From: Clostridiales bacterium
GTDB taxonomy: Bacteria; Bacillota; Clostridia; Peptostreptococcales; Acidaminobacteraceae
Direction: 5' to 3'
Assembly (NCBI GenBank): GCA_030446305.1
Contig: JASUSA010000008.1
Coordinates: 1-64,000, forward strand
Length of the DNA: 64,000 bases
Below the pieces are notes generated by a model, which saw only the letters and a program-made list of their open reading frames with translations, did no database searches and had not been told where the DNA came from. A program made the position numbers and the translations under genes. Below are positions 10,029-19,564 of this stretch, piece by piece. Position 1 is the stretch's first letter; every line of letters begins with the position of its first letter.

Positions 10029-11675
10029 TTAACGCTTGAAAAGACGTGTAATTTTGCCAATAAGTCCTGATGACTGCTGTACTTCTGCTTTTTCAGGTAC
10101 AGGATTGGTCGTTTGGCTGTTTGACTGCTGCTTTTGATTCTCGACGAATTTTGTTGTGCTCGCAACGTGAATGCGATAAGCATTTGCCGCAGGCTGCTCT
10201 TGTGTCGCCTGATCTTTGCGGGCATCTCCATGCGGCTGTTTTGGACTTTTAGGCTTTCTCGCCTTCTCATTGGTCACAGTTGCTTTTGAACGCTGTATAT
10301 CATCTTTAACACGGGATGTTTCATCAGGGCGTTTATTACCAGCTTTAACGCGCTGTGTCCCGTCTGAACGCTTGTAACTGCTTTTAGAACGCGATTCCTC
10401 TGACCGTTTCGCGTCTTCTGTATTGGTTTTTGATCCGTCCACAGGTTTCTTGCCGCGAGGTTTTCGGCTGCGTTTCATACGATCAGCGGATTCTGTTTCT
10501 ACTTTTGGCATTTCACGTTTTTTATGCTTCCATTTGCTGTTTGAATTTTCAAAAGCTTCATCTGCCATGGCTTCAGTCGGCGGTTCTTCTTCATCTATGA
10601 GAACGCCAACGTGTTCTTCAATTTCGTAAAGCGACATGATATCATCTTTTGTCACCAATGAAATCGCAATACCACCATTTCCAGCTCTACCCGTCCTGCC
10701 AATTCGGTGAATGTAATTGTCCTTTTCATTGGGGACATCATAATTGATTACCAGCGACAAGTCCTCGACATGCAACCCTCTTGCTGCAACATCCGTCGCT
10801 ACCAAAATCTGATTATCACCTCGTTTAAACCGTTGCAGTGTTCTCGTGCGGTTACTTTGAGAATTCGCACCATGCAGTGCGTCAGAGTGATAGCCCTTGC
10901 GCTTTAAATACGTGTCAACACGATCAACGCCAATCCTCGTATTGCAAAAGATCATGCAGCTGTCAGGCTGATAATAGCGAAGCGTTCGATTTAAAATCGT
11001 GTTTTTTTCATCCCGTTCTACTCTGTAGTAACTCTGCTTTATGGTATCAACGGTCTTTGTTTCTGAGGCGATTTCAATAATCTCAGGTGCTTTCATATAG
11101 CGCTTCGCCATTTTTGCAATTTCTGGCGGCATCGTTGCCGAAAAAAGCATTGTCATCCTATCTTCGGGCGTTTTCTTGACAATGCGGATAACCTGATCAA
11201 AAAAGCCCATATCGAGCATCCGATCCGCTTCATCAAGAACCATGTATTTCACATTATTTAATTTTAAATTCTTTTGTTGGATATGATCCCAAACACGACC
11301 TGGTGTTCCCGTTATAATTTGAGCATCCTTAAGTGTTTCAATTTCTTTATTCATATTGTGCTGACCGTAAACCACGGTCGTTTTTAGTGACATGAACTGC
11401 TTCATTTTTCGGATGTCCTGATCAATCTGTAATGCCAGCTCACGTGTCGGCGTCAATATAAGCGCAGTCTCATCACCTGAAAGGCTGTGTAAAATGGGTA
11501 ATGAAAAGGCACCCGTCTTGCCGCTGCCCGTCTTAGAACGCACAATAACATCTCGGTTATCAAGTATAATCGGGATTGCACGCTGTTGAACTTCAGTCGG
11601 CTCAACAAACCCCATCGCTTCAACGGCCTTTACAAGTTCTTCTTTTAAACCTAATTGTTCGAATTGATTCTCCAT
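10029..11675 (-). CDS. DEAD-box ATP-dependent RNA helicase with charged low-complexity C-terminal tail
   Basis: SKTGSGKTGAF, PTRELALQ, VLDEADRMLDMGF, FSATM, HRIGRTGRAG; tail rich in K/R/S/E. Confidence 0.96.
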   Translation of the reverse strand: MENQFEQLGLKEELVKAVEAMGFVEPTEVQQRAIPIILDNRDVIVRSKTGSGKTGAFSLPILHSLSGDETALILTPTRELALQIDQDIRKMKQFMSLKTTVVYGQHNMNKEIETLKDAQIITGTPGRVWDHIQQKNLKLNNVKYMVLDEADRMLDMGFFDQVIRIVKKTPEDRMTMLFSATMPPEIAKMAKRYMKAPEIIEIASETKTVDTIKQSYYRVERDEKNTILNRTLRYYQPDSCMIFCNTRIGVDRVDTYLKRKGYHSDALHGANSQSNRTRTLQRFKRGDNQILVATDVAARGLHVEDLSLVINYDVPNEKDNYIHRIGRTGRAGNGGIAISLVTKDDIMSLYEIEEHVGVLIDEEEPPTEAMADEAFENSNSKWKHKKREMPKVETESADRMKRSRKPRGKKPVDGSKTNTEDAKRSEESRSKSSYKRSDGTQRVKAGNKRPDETSRVKDDIQRSKATVTNEKARKPKSPKQPHGDARKDQATQEQPAANAYRIHVASTTKFVENQKQQSNSQTTNPVPEKAEVQQSSGLIGKITRLFKR

Positions 11676-11994
11676 GTATTCTCTTCCTCAACTTTTTACT
11701 CTCTCCATTATATCAAATATCCGCTGACGTGCCCAATCTTTCTCAATGTCTTGCGTGAAATTTAACGCGCCGGAAGCAACAGCAGTCATCACCCTAGACT
11801 GCAGTCTCTCTTGTCATCCATCCGTCAAGGTTGACGGTTCATCGAGATTACATTTTGCTGACACCATTTTTCTGACACCATTACAATACCCTCAAGGTAC
11901 ACCATTAACACCTTTCAGTTATTACGCTTATGTAATACCGTTTTAATCGCTATACGCATTTCGCGCTTTATTTGTCACTTGAAATAGGCATGGC

Positions 11995-12039
11995 AAAGAC
12001 CCTGCGGCCATTGTCATTGACAATCTTCGCAGGGTCTTT
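11995..12039. terminator. Intrinsic terminator hairpin downstream of amt-PII
   Basis: AAAGACCCTGCG ... CGCAGGGTCTTT perfect 12-bp stem. Confidence 0.75.
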
Positions 12040-12084
12040 ATTTATGGTACTTTATTAAGGAGCTAATTCAGAGACGCACAATTT

Positions 12085-13788
12085 TTATTCATCTTGAAGT
12101 GCGTCGTAACCTCTTTCACCTGTTCTAACTTTGATAACATCTTCCACATCGTAAACGAAGATTTTACCATCGCCAATGTTGCCAGTGTAAACAGCATCAA
12201 TGGCTGTTTTAATTGCCAATTCAACAGGTACTTTACAGATGACGAATTCAACTTTTACTTTTGGCAGCAATGTAATGTCAACTGGAACGCCGCGGTAGAA
12301 TTCGTGGCTGCCTTTTTGCATCCCACAGCCGAGAACTTGTGTCATCGTCATACCAGTAATGCCGATTTTATGCATTGCCGTTTTGACTTTATCAAATTTG
12401 TCAGGACGAATAATCATTGTCACTTTTGTAATCTTAGCATCAGGATGTTTCGTAGAACCTGAATCTTTTCTCGTAACCGGTACCGCCATTTCTTGAGGCA
12501 CCATGCCAGCCGGATACTCAGCTGCTGCTAATGCATGTGTTGAAACTGTGCTGATCATTGGTGTAAAGTCAGCATATGCACTTGCTAAACCATGTTCGTA
12601 TACGTCAAGGCCTGTTACTTCTTCAGCTTCTGAAACGCGAAGACCAATCGTTGCTTTAATAATTGTGAATAAAATACCCATTGTTACAGCAACCCAAAGT
12701 GCAACGGCTACAACACCGATAAGTTGTGTAATGAATAAGCTGGCACCGCCGCCATAGACGAGGCCGCCATCAAGTGCAAAGACACCGACGAGCAGTGTTC
12801 CCAGTGCACCACAGATACCGTGAACGCCAATTGCGCCAACAGGGTCATCAATTTTCAGCACTTTATCAATAAACTCAATACCAAATACGATAACGATACC
12901 TGCAATGATACCGATCATCGCTGCACCAGCTGGCGATACGGCGTCACAGCCTGCTGTAATGGCAACAAGACCTGCAAGCGCACCATTAAGTGTCATAGAT
13001 ACATCAGGCTTTTTATAACGGAACCATGTTACGATCATCGTCGTAAGTGCCGCCATTGCCGCAGCCATATTCGTTGTTACGAAAATATTTGAAGTTGAAA
13101 AAATAACATCATCGCCTACCATGCCAACGGTTGAACCACCGTTGAAACCGAACCAGCCAAACCAGAGAATAAATACACCAAGTGCCCCCATTGGTAAATT
13201 ATGCCCTAAAATCGCTTGCGGTTCGCCTGTTTCACTGTACTTGCCGATACGAGGACCAATCATTTTCGCGCCGACGAGTGCTGCAACACCACCGACCATA
13301 TGAACGACTGTAGAACCTGCAAAATCGTGGAAACCTCTGACTGCTAACCAGCCGCCGCCCCAGATCCAGTGACCTGATACAGGGTAAACAACCGCACTAA
13401 TGAAGAAACTATAAATAACGTATGAAATAAATTTTGTTCTTTCTGCCATAGCACCTGAAACAATTGTCGCTGCTGTTGCACAGAAAACGGTTTGAAAGAT
13501 TAAGAATGCCGGAAGCGGTACACCATCAGGCAGACCGTATTCGCCGAGAACCATTGGATCGAATACGCCAAAGAGTGCGTTGCCTGATCCAAACATGATA
13601 CCAAAACCGATAATCCAGAATGCAGGTGTGCCGATGGAAAAGTCCATCAGGTTTTTCATAATGATGTTCCCCGCATTTTTCGCTCTCGTAAAACCTGCTT
13701 CAACCATTGCAAAACCAGCTTGCATGAAGAATACGAGCGCTGCCGCTATGAGTACCCACATTGTACTTGCCGAGCTATACATTTCCAT
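12085..13788 (-). CDS. Ammonium transporter fused to a C-terminal PII (GlnB/GlnK) domain
   Basis: Amt core (MQAGFAMVEAGFTRAKNAGNIIMKN, WGGGWLA, DFAGSTVVHMVGGVAALVGA) followed by KITKVTMIIRPDKFDKVKTAMHKIGITGMTMTQVLGCGMQKG...LPKVKVEFVICKVPVELAIKTAIDAVYTGNIGDGKIFVYDVEDVIKVRTGERG (PII); start ATG 13788 after GGGAGGG. Confidence 0.93.
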   Translation of the reverse strand: MEMYSSASTMWVLIAAALVFFMQAGFAMVEAGFTRAKNAGNIIMKNLMDFSIGTPAFWIIGFGIMFGSGNALFGVFDPMVLGEYGLPDGVPLPAFLIFQTVFCATAATIVSGAMAERTKFISYVIYSFFISAVVYPVSGHWIWGGGWLAVRGFHDFAGSTVVHMVGGVAALVGAKMIGPRIGKYSETGEPQAILGHNLPMGALGVFILWFGWFGFNGGSTVGMVGDDVIFSTSNIFVTTNMAAAMAALTTMIVTWFRYKKPDVSMTLNGALAGLVAITAGCDAVSPAGAAMIGIIAGIVIVFGIEFIDKVLKIDDPVGAIGVHGICGALGTLLVGVFALDGGLVYGGGASLFITQLIGVVAVALWVAVTMGILFTIIKATIGLRVSEAEEVTGLDVYEHGLASAYADFTPMISTVSTHALAAAEYPAGMVPQEMAVPVTRKDSGSTKHPDAKITKVTMIIRPDKFDKVKTAMHKIGITGMTMTQVLGCGMQKGSHEFYRGVPVDITLLPKVKVEFVICKVPVELAIKTAIDAVYTGNIGDGKIFVYDVEDVIKVRTGERGYDALQDE

Positions 13789-13801
13789 AAATTTCCCTCC
13801 C

Positions 13802-13866
13802 AAAAAAATGGGCGTGCTACCCATTCCCAGACCAATTTCTGAGAATGAATAACACGCCGCTGTGTT
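13802..13866 (-). promoter_or_regulatory. Attenuator leader of amt-PII: candidate ANTAR-target hairpin overlapping an intrinsic terminator
   Basis: Minus strand: AACAC-AGCGGC-GTGTT (13866-13851) overlapping terminator GGCGTGTTATTCATTCTCAGA aattgg TCTGGGAATGGGTAGCACGCC-ATTTTTTT (13858-13802), directly before the RBS. Confidence 0.75.
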
Positions 13867-13942
13867 TTTTGTTTAATTGTCTTTTTCTCTCTATAGATGT
13901 TTTACAATGCTGTCAGATATTACAACCCCGGTTGTCCCGGAA

Positions 13943-16033
13943 TTAGTTATAAAATAAGATTTCACCATATGTTGGGTATGGCCAGTATTTCGTGCCAACC
14001 AACGTTTCAAGCTCATCTGCAACGATGCGAAGTTCTTCCATTGCTGGAATAACAACATTTCTGTAGTATTCTGCTTCTGCTCTCGTGCTTTCGCTTTCAG
14101 TGCTTGCGAGTTTAGATTCGAGCTCGCCGACTTTCGCATAAAGATTGTCTGCAAGTTTTGATAATTTGACGAGCAGTTTTTCTTCGACTTCACATGAGAT
14201 CGACGCTGAAACAGCTTTCTTTTGAGCAGCTGTTTTGCTTAAATCTGAAACATAATCGAGAACTGCCGGCAATATTTCTTTTGTTGCCATTTCTACCATT
14301 GTAAGTGCTTCAATGTTCAAAATCTTGCAATAGCTTTCAAGGTTGATTTCGTATCTTGAATGCATTTCTGACTCTGAATAAACACCATGTTTCGTAAAGA
14401 GTTCAATATTCTTTTCTGAAATAAAGTAAGGCAGTGCTTCAACCGTTGATTTAAGGTTTAACAAACCACGTTTTTCAGCTTCTACAACCCACTCTTCAGC
14501 ATAGTTATTGCCGTTGAAAATGATGCGTTTATGCGCTGCGATGGTTTCTTTAATCAGTGCATTCAAATCTTCAGTGAAATTACTTGAGTTTTCAAGTTTA
14601 TCTGCGAAATCTTTAAGCGCTTCAGCTACAATCGTATTGAGGACAGTGTTTGGTCCTGCGATAGATGCTGCTGAGCCAACTGCACGGAATTCAAATTTGT
14701 TGCCGGTAAATGCAAATGGTGATGTTCTGTTACGGTCTGTATTGTCTTTAGGGAACTTAGGCAATACATCCACACCAATTGTCATGTGTTCTTTGTCTTT
14801 TTGGCTGTACTCTGCGCCTGCATCAATTGCATCAATAACGGCACCGAGTTCTTCACCCAAGAAGATGGAGATAATTGCAGGTGGTGCTTCATTTGCACCT
14901 AATCGGTGATCATTGCCTGCGCTAGCAATAGAAATTCTAAGCAGATCTTGGTATTCATCAACCGCTTTGATAATCGCTGTTAAGAATAAGATAAACTGCG
15001 CATTTTCCATTGGTGACGAACCTGGATCGAGCAGGTTAACGCCTGTATTTGTAGAAAGCGACCAGTTATTGTGCTTACCACTACCATTGATGCCTGCAAA
15101 TGGCTTTTCGTGCATTAAACATGCTAAACCATGTTTAACAGCAACTTTTTTAAGCATTTCCATTGACAGCTGATTGTGATCTGTCGCAATGTTTGAATTT
15201 GTAAAAATAGGTGCAAGTTCATGCTGGGCAGGTGCCACTTCATTATGTTGTGTCTTTGCCAGTATGCCGAGCTTCCAAAGCTCTTCGTTAAGATCATCCA
15301 TAAACGCCAATACTTGCGGTTTAATGGTTCCGAAGTAATGATCGTCAAGCTCTTGTCCTTTTGGCGGTTTTGCGCCGAAAAGTGTTCTGCCTGTGTAAAT
15401 CAAGTCTTTACGTTTAGCATAATCATCTGATTTGATCAGGAAGTACTCTTGCTCAGGACCCATCGTCGCCGTTACTTTAGATGCATCATCGATGCCGAAC
15501 AACGTTAAAATTCTAAGCGCTTGTTTGTTAATGGCGTCCATTGATCGGAGAAGCGGTGTCTTTTTATCTAATGCTTCGCCGCTGTATGAACAGAAAGCTG
15601 TCGGAATACAGAGGATACCATCTTTGATAAATGCATAAGATGTTGGATCCCAAGCTGTATAGCCTCTTGCTTCAAATGTTGCTCTCAAGCCGCCGGATGG
15701 GAAGCTTGATGCATCTGGTTCACCTTTAATGAGTTCTTTGCCTGAAAACTCCATGATGATATTGCTGCCACCATCTTTTGGTGAAATAAAACTGTCATGC
15801 TTTTCCGCTGTGATACCTGTGAGCGGTTGGAACCAGTGCGTAAAGTGTGTCGCACCTTTTTCAATCGCCCAGTCTTTCATTGCATTTGCAACAACGTCTG
15901 CGATTGAGTCGTCTAAGTATTTTCCGCTCTCAATTGTTTTCTTCAGCGCTTTATAGGTATCTTTTGGCAAACGTTCTTTCATTGCGCTGTCATTGAAGAC
16001 CATGCTTCCGAAGAGTGTGGAAACATTTTTCAT
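13943..16033 (-). CDS. glnN: Glutamine synthetase type III (GlnN)
   Basis: About 696 aa; [111 protein letters not shown]. Confidence 0.95.
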   Translation of the reverse strand: MKNVSTLFGSMVFNDSAMKERLPKDTYKALKKTIESGKYLDDSIADVVANAMKDWAIEKGATHFTHWFQPLTGITAEKHDSFISPKDGGSNIIMEFSGKELIKGEPDASSFPSGGLRATFEARGYTAWDPTSYAFIKDGILCIPTAFCSYSGEALDKKTPLLRSMDAINKQALRILTLFGIDDASKVTATMGPEQEYFLIKSDDYAKRKDLIYTGRTLFGAKPPKGQELDDHYFGTIKPQVLAFMDDLNEELWKLGILAKTQHNEVAPAQHELAPIFTNSNIATDHNQLSMEMLKKVAVKHGLACLMHEKPFAGINGSGKHNNWSLSTNTGVNLLDPGSSPMENAQFILFLTAIIKAVDEYQDLLRISIASAGNDHRLGANEAPPAIISIFLGEELGAVIDAIDAGAEYSQKDKEHMTIGVDVLPKFPKDNTDRNRTSPFAFTGNKFEFRAVGSAASIAGPNTVLNTIVAEALKDFADKLENSSNFTEDLNALIKETIAAHKRIIFNGNNYAEEWVVEAEKRGLLNLKSTVEALPYFISEKNIELFTKHGVYSESEMHSRYEINLESYCKILNIEALTMVEMATKEILPAVLDYVSDLSKTAAQKKAVSASISCEVEEKLLVKLSKLADNLYAKVGELESKLASTESESTRAEAEYYRNVVIPAMEELRIVADELETLVGTKYWPYPTYGEILFYN

Positions 16034-16079
16034 AAAGCTGTCCCCCCTTAATAAAATTTTCTGGCTGTAAACAAAAAAA

Positions 16080-16120
16080 TGGCGTTGCACGACCATCTAG
16101 GTCTGCAGCGCCATTGCTAC
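16080..16120 (-). promoter_or_regulatory. Attenuator leader of glnN: A1/G4 hexaloop hairpin overlapping an intrinsic terminator
   Basis: Minus strand: GTAGC-AATGGC-GCTGC (16120-16105) overlapping terminator TGGCGCTGCAGACCtagatGGTCGTGCAACGCCA-TTTTTTT. Confidence 0.7.
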
Positions 16121-16130
16121 TATAGGTGCA

Positions 16131-16159
16131 ATTATAATTTCCAGCTAACTGTTTGTCAA
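16131..16159 (-). promoter_or_regulatory. Consensus promoter of glnN
   Basis: TTGACA (16159-16154), 17 bp, TATAAT (16136-16131). Confidence 0.88.
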
Positions 16160-16223
16160 CCCCTATTCGCATAAAATTTCATTTTTTTTGGAAAAACATC
16201 GCCTAAATAGATGTTTTTCACCC

Positions 16224-16252
16224 TTGACACACCTTAAAACACGCATTATAAT
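16224..16252 (+). promoter_or_regulatory. Consensus promoter upstream of the type I GS gene, divergent from the glnN promoter
   Basis: TTGACA (16224-16229), 17 bp, TATAAT (16247-16252). Confidence 0.85.
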
Positions 16253-16526
16253 AAGTTAAACTTAGTTAAACATTCGTAATTCTTATGAGCAAGGGCGTTC
16301 ATAATAGATCGTAATGCGTTTGCGTATGGTTTATTATGAGCGCTTTTACTATGTTCAAAATTCAAGATATCGTTAGCTTTCATAAAGCGTTGTAGAATTT
16401 TCAAAAAATTTCGATATCAATCGGTGTTCACAATAAACATTCTATTATATAATAGAATGAATATATAATAGAATGAAAACATTCAAATGTTACTTTTAGC
16501 TTGCCGCAAACGAGGAGGCGATTTCC

Positions 16527-17813
16527 ATGAAGTACACGGCAAAAGAAGTTCTGCAGTTTACACGCGAAAACGACGTTAAGTTTATACGTCTCGCTTTTTC
16601 CGATATTTATGGCGCACTTCGGAATTTGTCAATTATGCCCACTGAGCTTGAAAAAGCTTTTAATCAAGGTATTGTATTCGATGCAACTGCCATTTCAGGC
16701 TTTGGCAGAACCGCAAGTTCTCTGGTGCTTAAACCAGATCCCACAACGCTTTCTATCCTGCCGTGGCGCCCGACGCAAGGTCGCGTCATTCGCATGTTTT
16801 GCCATATATACCACGAAGACGGCACACCTTTTTCAGGAGATTTCAGGCGTCAACTCGTCAGCGCAATTGATGAACTCGCATCTTACGGCCTTCACGCTTC
16901 AATTGGACTCGAATGTGAATTCTACCTTTTTGAACTAGATGACAAGGGGTATGCAACGACGACGCCGCATGACCGTGCCGGTTATTTTGACATCGCACCC
17001 AGAGATCGCGGTGAAAACGTCAGACGTGATATCTGTCTGACACTTGAAACCATGGGGCTCCTTCCAGAAACGTCCCATCACGAACGCGGACCGGGACAAC
17101 ATGAAATTTCGCTGAAATACGTTTCGCCGCTCGATGCCGCCGATCAATTTCTAACGTTTAAATCCGTGGTTAAAATGGTAGCCGAACGCAATGGTCTGCA
17201 TGCTTCTTTTATGCCGAAACCGCTGAAAGCCGAACATGGCAATGGCATGCATATTAATTTGTCCCTTTACCGTTCAAACGAGAATTTATACAATGCCAAC
17301 ACGAGCCAGCAAGTACATGCCTTTACACAGGGCATCCTCGGCAAATTACCTGAGCTGTCGCTCTTTACCAATCCGCTTACCAACTCATATGCAAGATTGC
17401 GTGCACAGCTTTCGAAAAAACTCGTAGAACCCGATGAGCGTTCTTGGCTGAGATTATTGACAGGTCATGGTGATGCCAGCCGTATTGAACTCCGTTCACC
17501 AGATCCTTCTTTGAATCCGTACATCGTCTTCACACTGATGCTTCGCGCCGGAATGGCAGCACTCGAAGCTGCCGGCGAAAACGATCAGCCCATTAATGCG
17601 GAAATGCGCGCCAAGGCACTTGATCTGATTCCAACAACACTTAAAGGCGCCATACAAATTGCAGAACAGTCAAGCTTTCTTTCCAAGACGATTCCCTATA
17701 TCTTTCTGGAAGACTATTTCGATGTCAAGCGCAACGAATGCATGCTCGTCGAAGAATCAACCGATCATTATGTACAGGAAATTTCGCATTATTTTGATAC
17801 GTCCATCACTTGA
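16527..17813 (+). CDS. glnA: Glutamine synthetase type I family (GlnA-like)
   Basis: VKFIRLAFSDIYGALRNLSIMP, GLECEFYLF, GPGQHEISLKY, FMPKPLKAEHGNGMHINLSL, GDASRIELRSPDPSLNPYI; RBS GAGGAGG. Confidence 0.92.
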   Translation: MKYTAKEVLQFTRENDVKFIRLAFSDIYGALRNLSIMPTELEKAFNQGIVFDATAISGFGRTASSLVLKPDPTTLSILPWRPTQGRVIRMFCHIYHEDGTPFSGDFRRQLVSAIDELASYGLHASIGLECEFYLFELDDKGYATTTPHDRAGYFDIAPRDRGENVRRDICLTLETMGLLPETSHHERGPGQHEISLKYVSPLDAADQFLTFKSVVKMVAERNGLHASFMPKPLKAEHGNGMHINLSLYRSNENLYNANTSQQVHAFTQGILGKLPELSLFTNPLTNSYARLRAQLSKKLVEPDERSWLRLLTGHGDASRIELRSPDPSLNPYIVFTLMLRAGMAALEAAGENDQPINAEMRAKALDLIPTTLKGAIQIAEQSSFLSKTIPYIFLEDYFDVKRNECMLVEESTDHYVQEISHYFDTSIT

Positions 17814-17951
17814 TGCAAGCATGAACTGACTGCTCATCATACATTTATAAAGCTATGAGGGACAATGGCGTCATCATAGCGATGCAACACATCAAATTTT
17901 AAATACGGAGCTACTATATCAACAAAACATTACCAAAGGGGGTGATAGCAA

Positions 17952-18533
17952 ATGGAGAGAATTTTGGTTGTGTCAAGTTCTGAAAACAGCCAAATACTGT
18001 GTCGAGAACTCTTGTCTTCGTTTCAGGCGCAAATTGTCAATGTCGGCGACGGCAGTGAAGCCAGACGTACGATTCTCAACCAAAGCTTTGATCTCATCCT
18101 TATTAATGCCCCGCTAAAAGACGAATTCGGTCATGAATTAGCTGCGATGTTCTCGCAAAAGACAACAGCCGGCATCATTCTGCTCATCAAAAGCGAACTA
18201 TGCGATCAAATCTCAGAGCGCGTTGAAGATTATGGCGTCGTCTGTGTTCCAAAACCCATTAGCAAATCCTTTTTCTTTCAGGCCGTAAAAATCGTCTCGG
18301 CAACCAGCAAGCGCCTTGTTGATCTTCAAAATGAAAACATTCGCTTGCAGCATAAGATCGAAGATATGCGCATGGTCGACCGCGCTAAATACGCACTTAT
18401 TAAATACCTTAATTTTTCAGAACCCCAGGCACATCGCTATATTGAAAAGCACGCTATGGATATGAGAATTTCCAAGCGGGAAGTTGCCGAAAACATCATT
18501 AAAACATATGATACATGGCGTGATCCAAGTTAA
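17952..18533 (+). CDS. ANTAR-domain antiterminator with degenerate receiver domain
   Basis: N-terminal receiver-like domain (DLILINAPL in place of the phosphoacceptor Asp); C-terminal coiled coil and ANTAR-type KYALIKYLNFSEPQAHRYIEKHAMDMRISKREVAENII; RBS AAGGGGGTG. Confidence 0.88.
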   Translation: MERILVVSSSENSQILCRELLSSFQAQIVNVGDGSEARRTILNQSFDLILINAPLKDEFGHELAAMFSQKTTAGIILLIKSELCDQISERVEDYGVVCVPKPISKSFFFQAVKIVSATSKRLVDLQNENIRLQHKIEDMRMVDRAKYALIKYLNFSEPQAHRYIEKHAMDMRISKREVAENIIKTYDTWRDPS

Positions 18534-18627
18534 ACGGGTCACGCCATTTCTATTAAAAATACAAGGCTTCCTTCATAAGGCGCTTCCTTCTTTGAGCCAT
18601 CCATCCAGTTGGCATACGCCCATGCCT

Positions 18628-18665
18628 AAAAAAAGCGCTGTCAACACATGTGACACCGCTTTTTT
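18628..18665. terminator. Bidirectional terminator between convergent ANTAR and TetR genes
   Basis: AAAAAAAGCGcTGTCA...TGACAcCGCTTTTTT. Confidence 0.88.
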
Positions 18666-18682
18666 AATCCCCAATTATCAGA

Positions 18683-19279
18683 TCAATTGCTTTTTACCAT
18701 GTTAATCATCGCTTTCGTATAGTATTCGATGACGGCATCTGACGCCTTTATCCCCATGACAGCATGTGTGTGAATAATGCCGTCAATCGTTGCAATGAGC
18801 ACATAGCCGATTGCAGAAACATCGAGCAGTTCAGCCTCTCCCACACCGTCAGAAAAAACATTTTCAAGATCTTTATAAAAGCCTGCAAAACGGCGCTGTG
18901 CATATTGCTGGAGCTTTGGCGCCCGCGTTACAATTGACCAAAATTCAAATGAAAACTTGGCATTCATTACTTCTGTTTCATCATCCAGCGCTTTGATAAC
19001 GGTTTTAATATAAACCTTTAAAAAAGTTTCAAAATCACCTTTAGATGCTAACGCTGCTATCAGTGCCTGTCTTTTTGCCAACTGAATTTCCGCAATGTCA
19101 AAAAAGACATCTTCCTTGCTTGGAAAATAATGATAGATGCCGCCTTTGCTCACACCGCTGAGCTTAACAATATCATCCATTGTCGTCGCATCATAACCCT
19201 TTTCTGAAAAAACCTTAAACGCACATGCAATAATATGATCGCGTTTTGCCTTCAACTTCTCTTCACTAATCTTTGGCAT
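18683..19279 (-). CDS. TetR/AcrR-family transcriptional regulator
   Basis: RDHIIACAFKVFSEKGYDATTMDDIVKLSGVSKGGIYHYFPSKEDVFFDI. Confidence 0.92.
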   Translation of the reverse strand: MPKISEEKLKAKRDHIIACAFKVFSEKGYDATTMDDIVKLSGVSKGGIYHYFPSKEDVFFDIAEIQLAKRQALIAALASKGDFETFLKVYIKTVIKALDDETEVMNAKFSFEFWSIVTRAPKLQQYAQRRFAGFYKDLENVFSDGVGEAELLDVSAIGYVLIATIDGIIHTHAVMGIKASDAVIEYYTKAMINMVKSN

Positions 19280-19564
19280 AACAACCCCCTATCCCGACCA
19301 GTCGTTTTGATGCCATTATAATGAAATGATGCATGACATGAAATGGAAATTCTTATGATATCCCTGTAGAAATGTACGACATTATGTGCTTAACGCGTTT
19401 ACTTCATGATAAAAATGTTCTGATCAGCCGCATCGCTGGGCTTCCTTTGATGCCAATCCAGCGCCCAAGAGACAGTCCATATTATATTGTTAAAAAACGG
19501 TTCCACTGCTTCTCACCTACATTTTTATGCGGTATAATGAGTAGAATGAAAGCGAGGGGGTACG

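Noticed and set aside
12094-13303. Several plus-strand ORFs (122, 84, 90, 60 aa) over amt-PII
   Set aside because: They lie opposite a confidently identified coding region and lack recognizable domains.
14508-15956. Plus-strand ORFs (133, 86, 68, 75 aa) over glnN
   Set aside because: Shadow ORFs antisense to GSIII; no independent coding evidence.
13797-16140. Glutamine-sensing riboswitch in glnN/amt leaders
   Set aside because: Known glutamine riboswitches are mostly cyanobacterial and their conserved core was not visible; the A1/G4 hexaloop plus terminator arrangement fits ANTAR control better.
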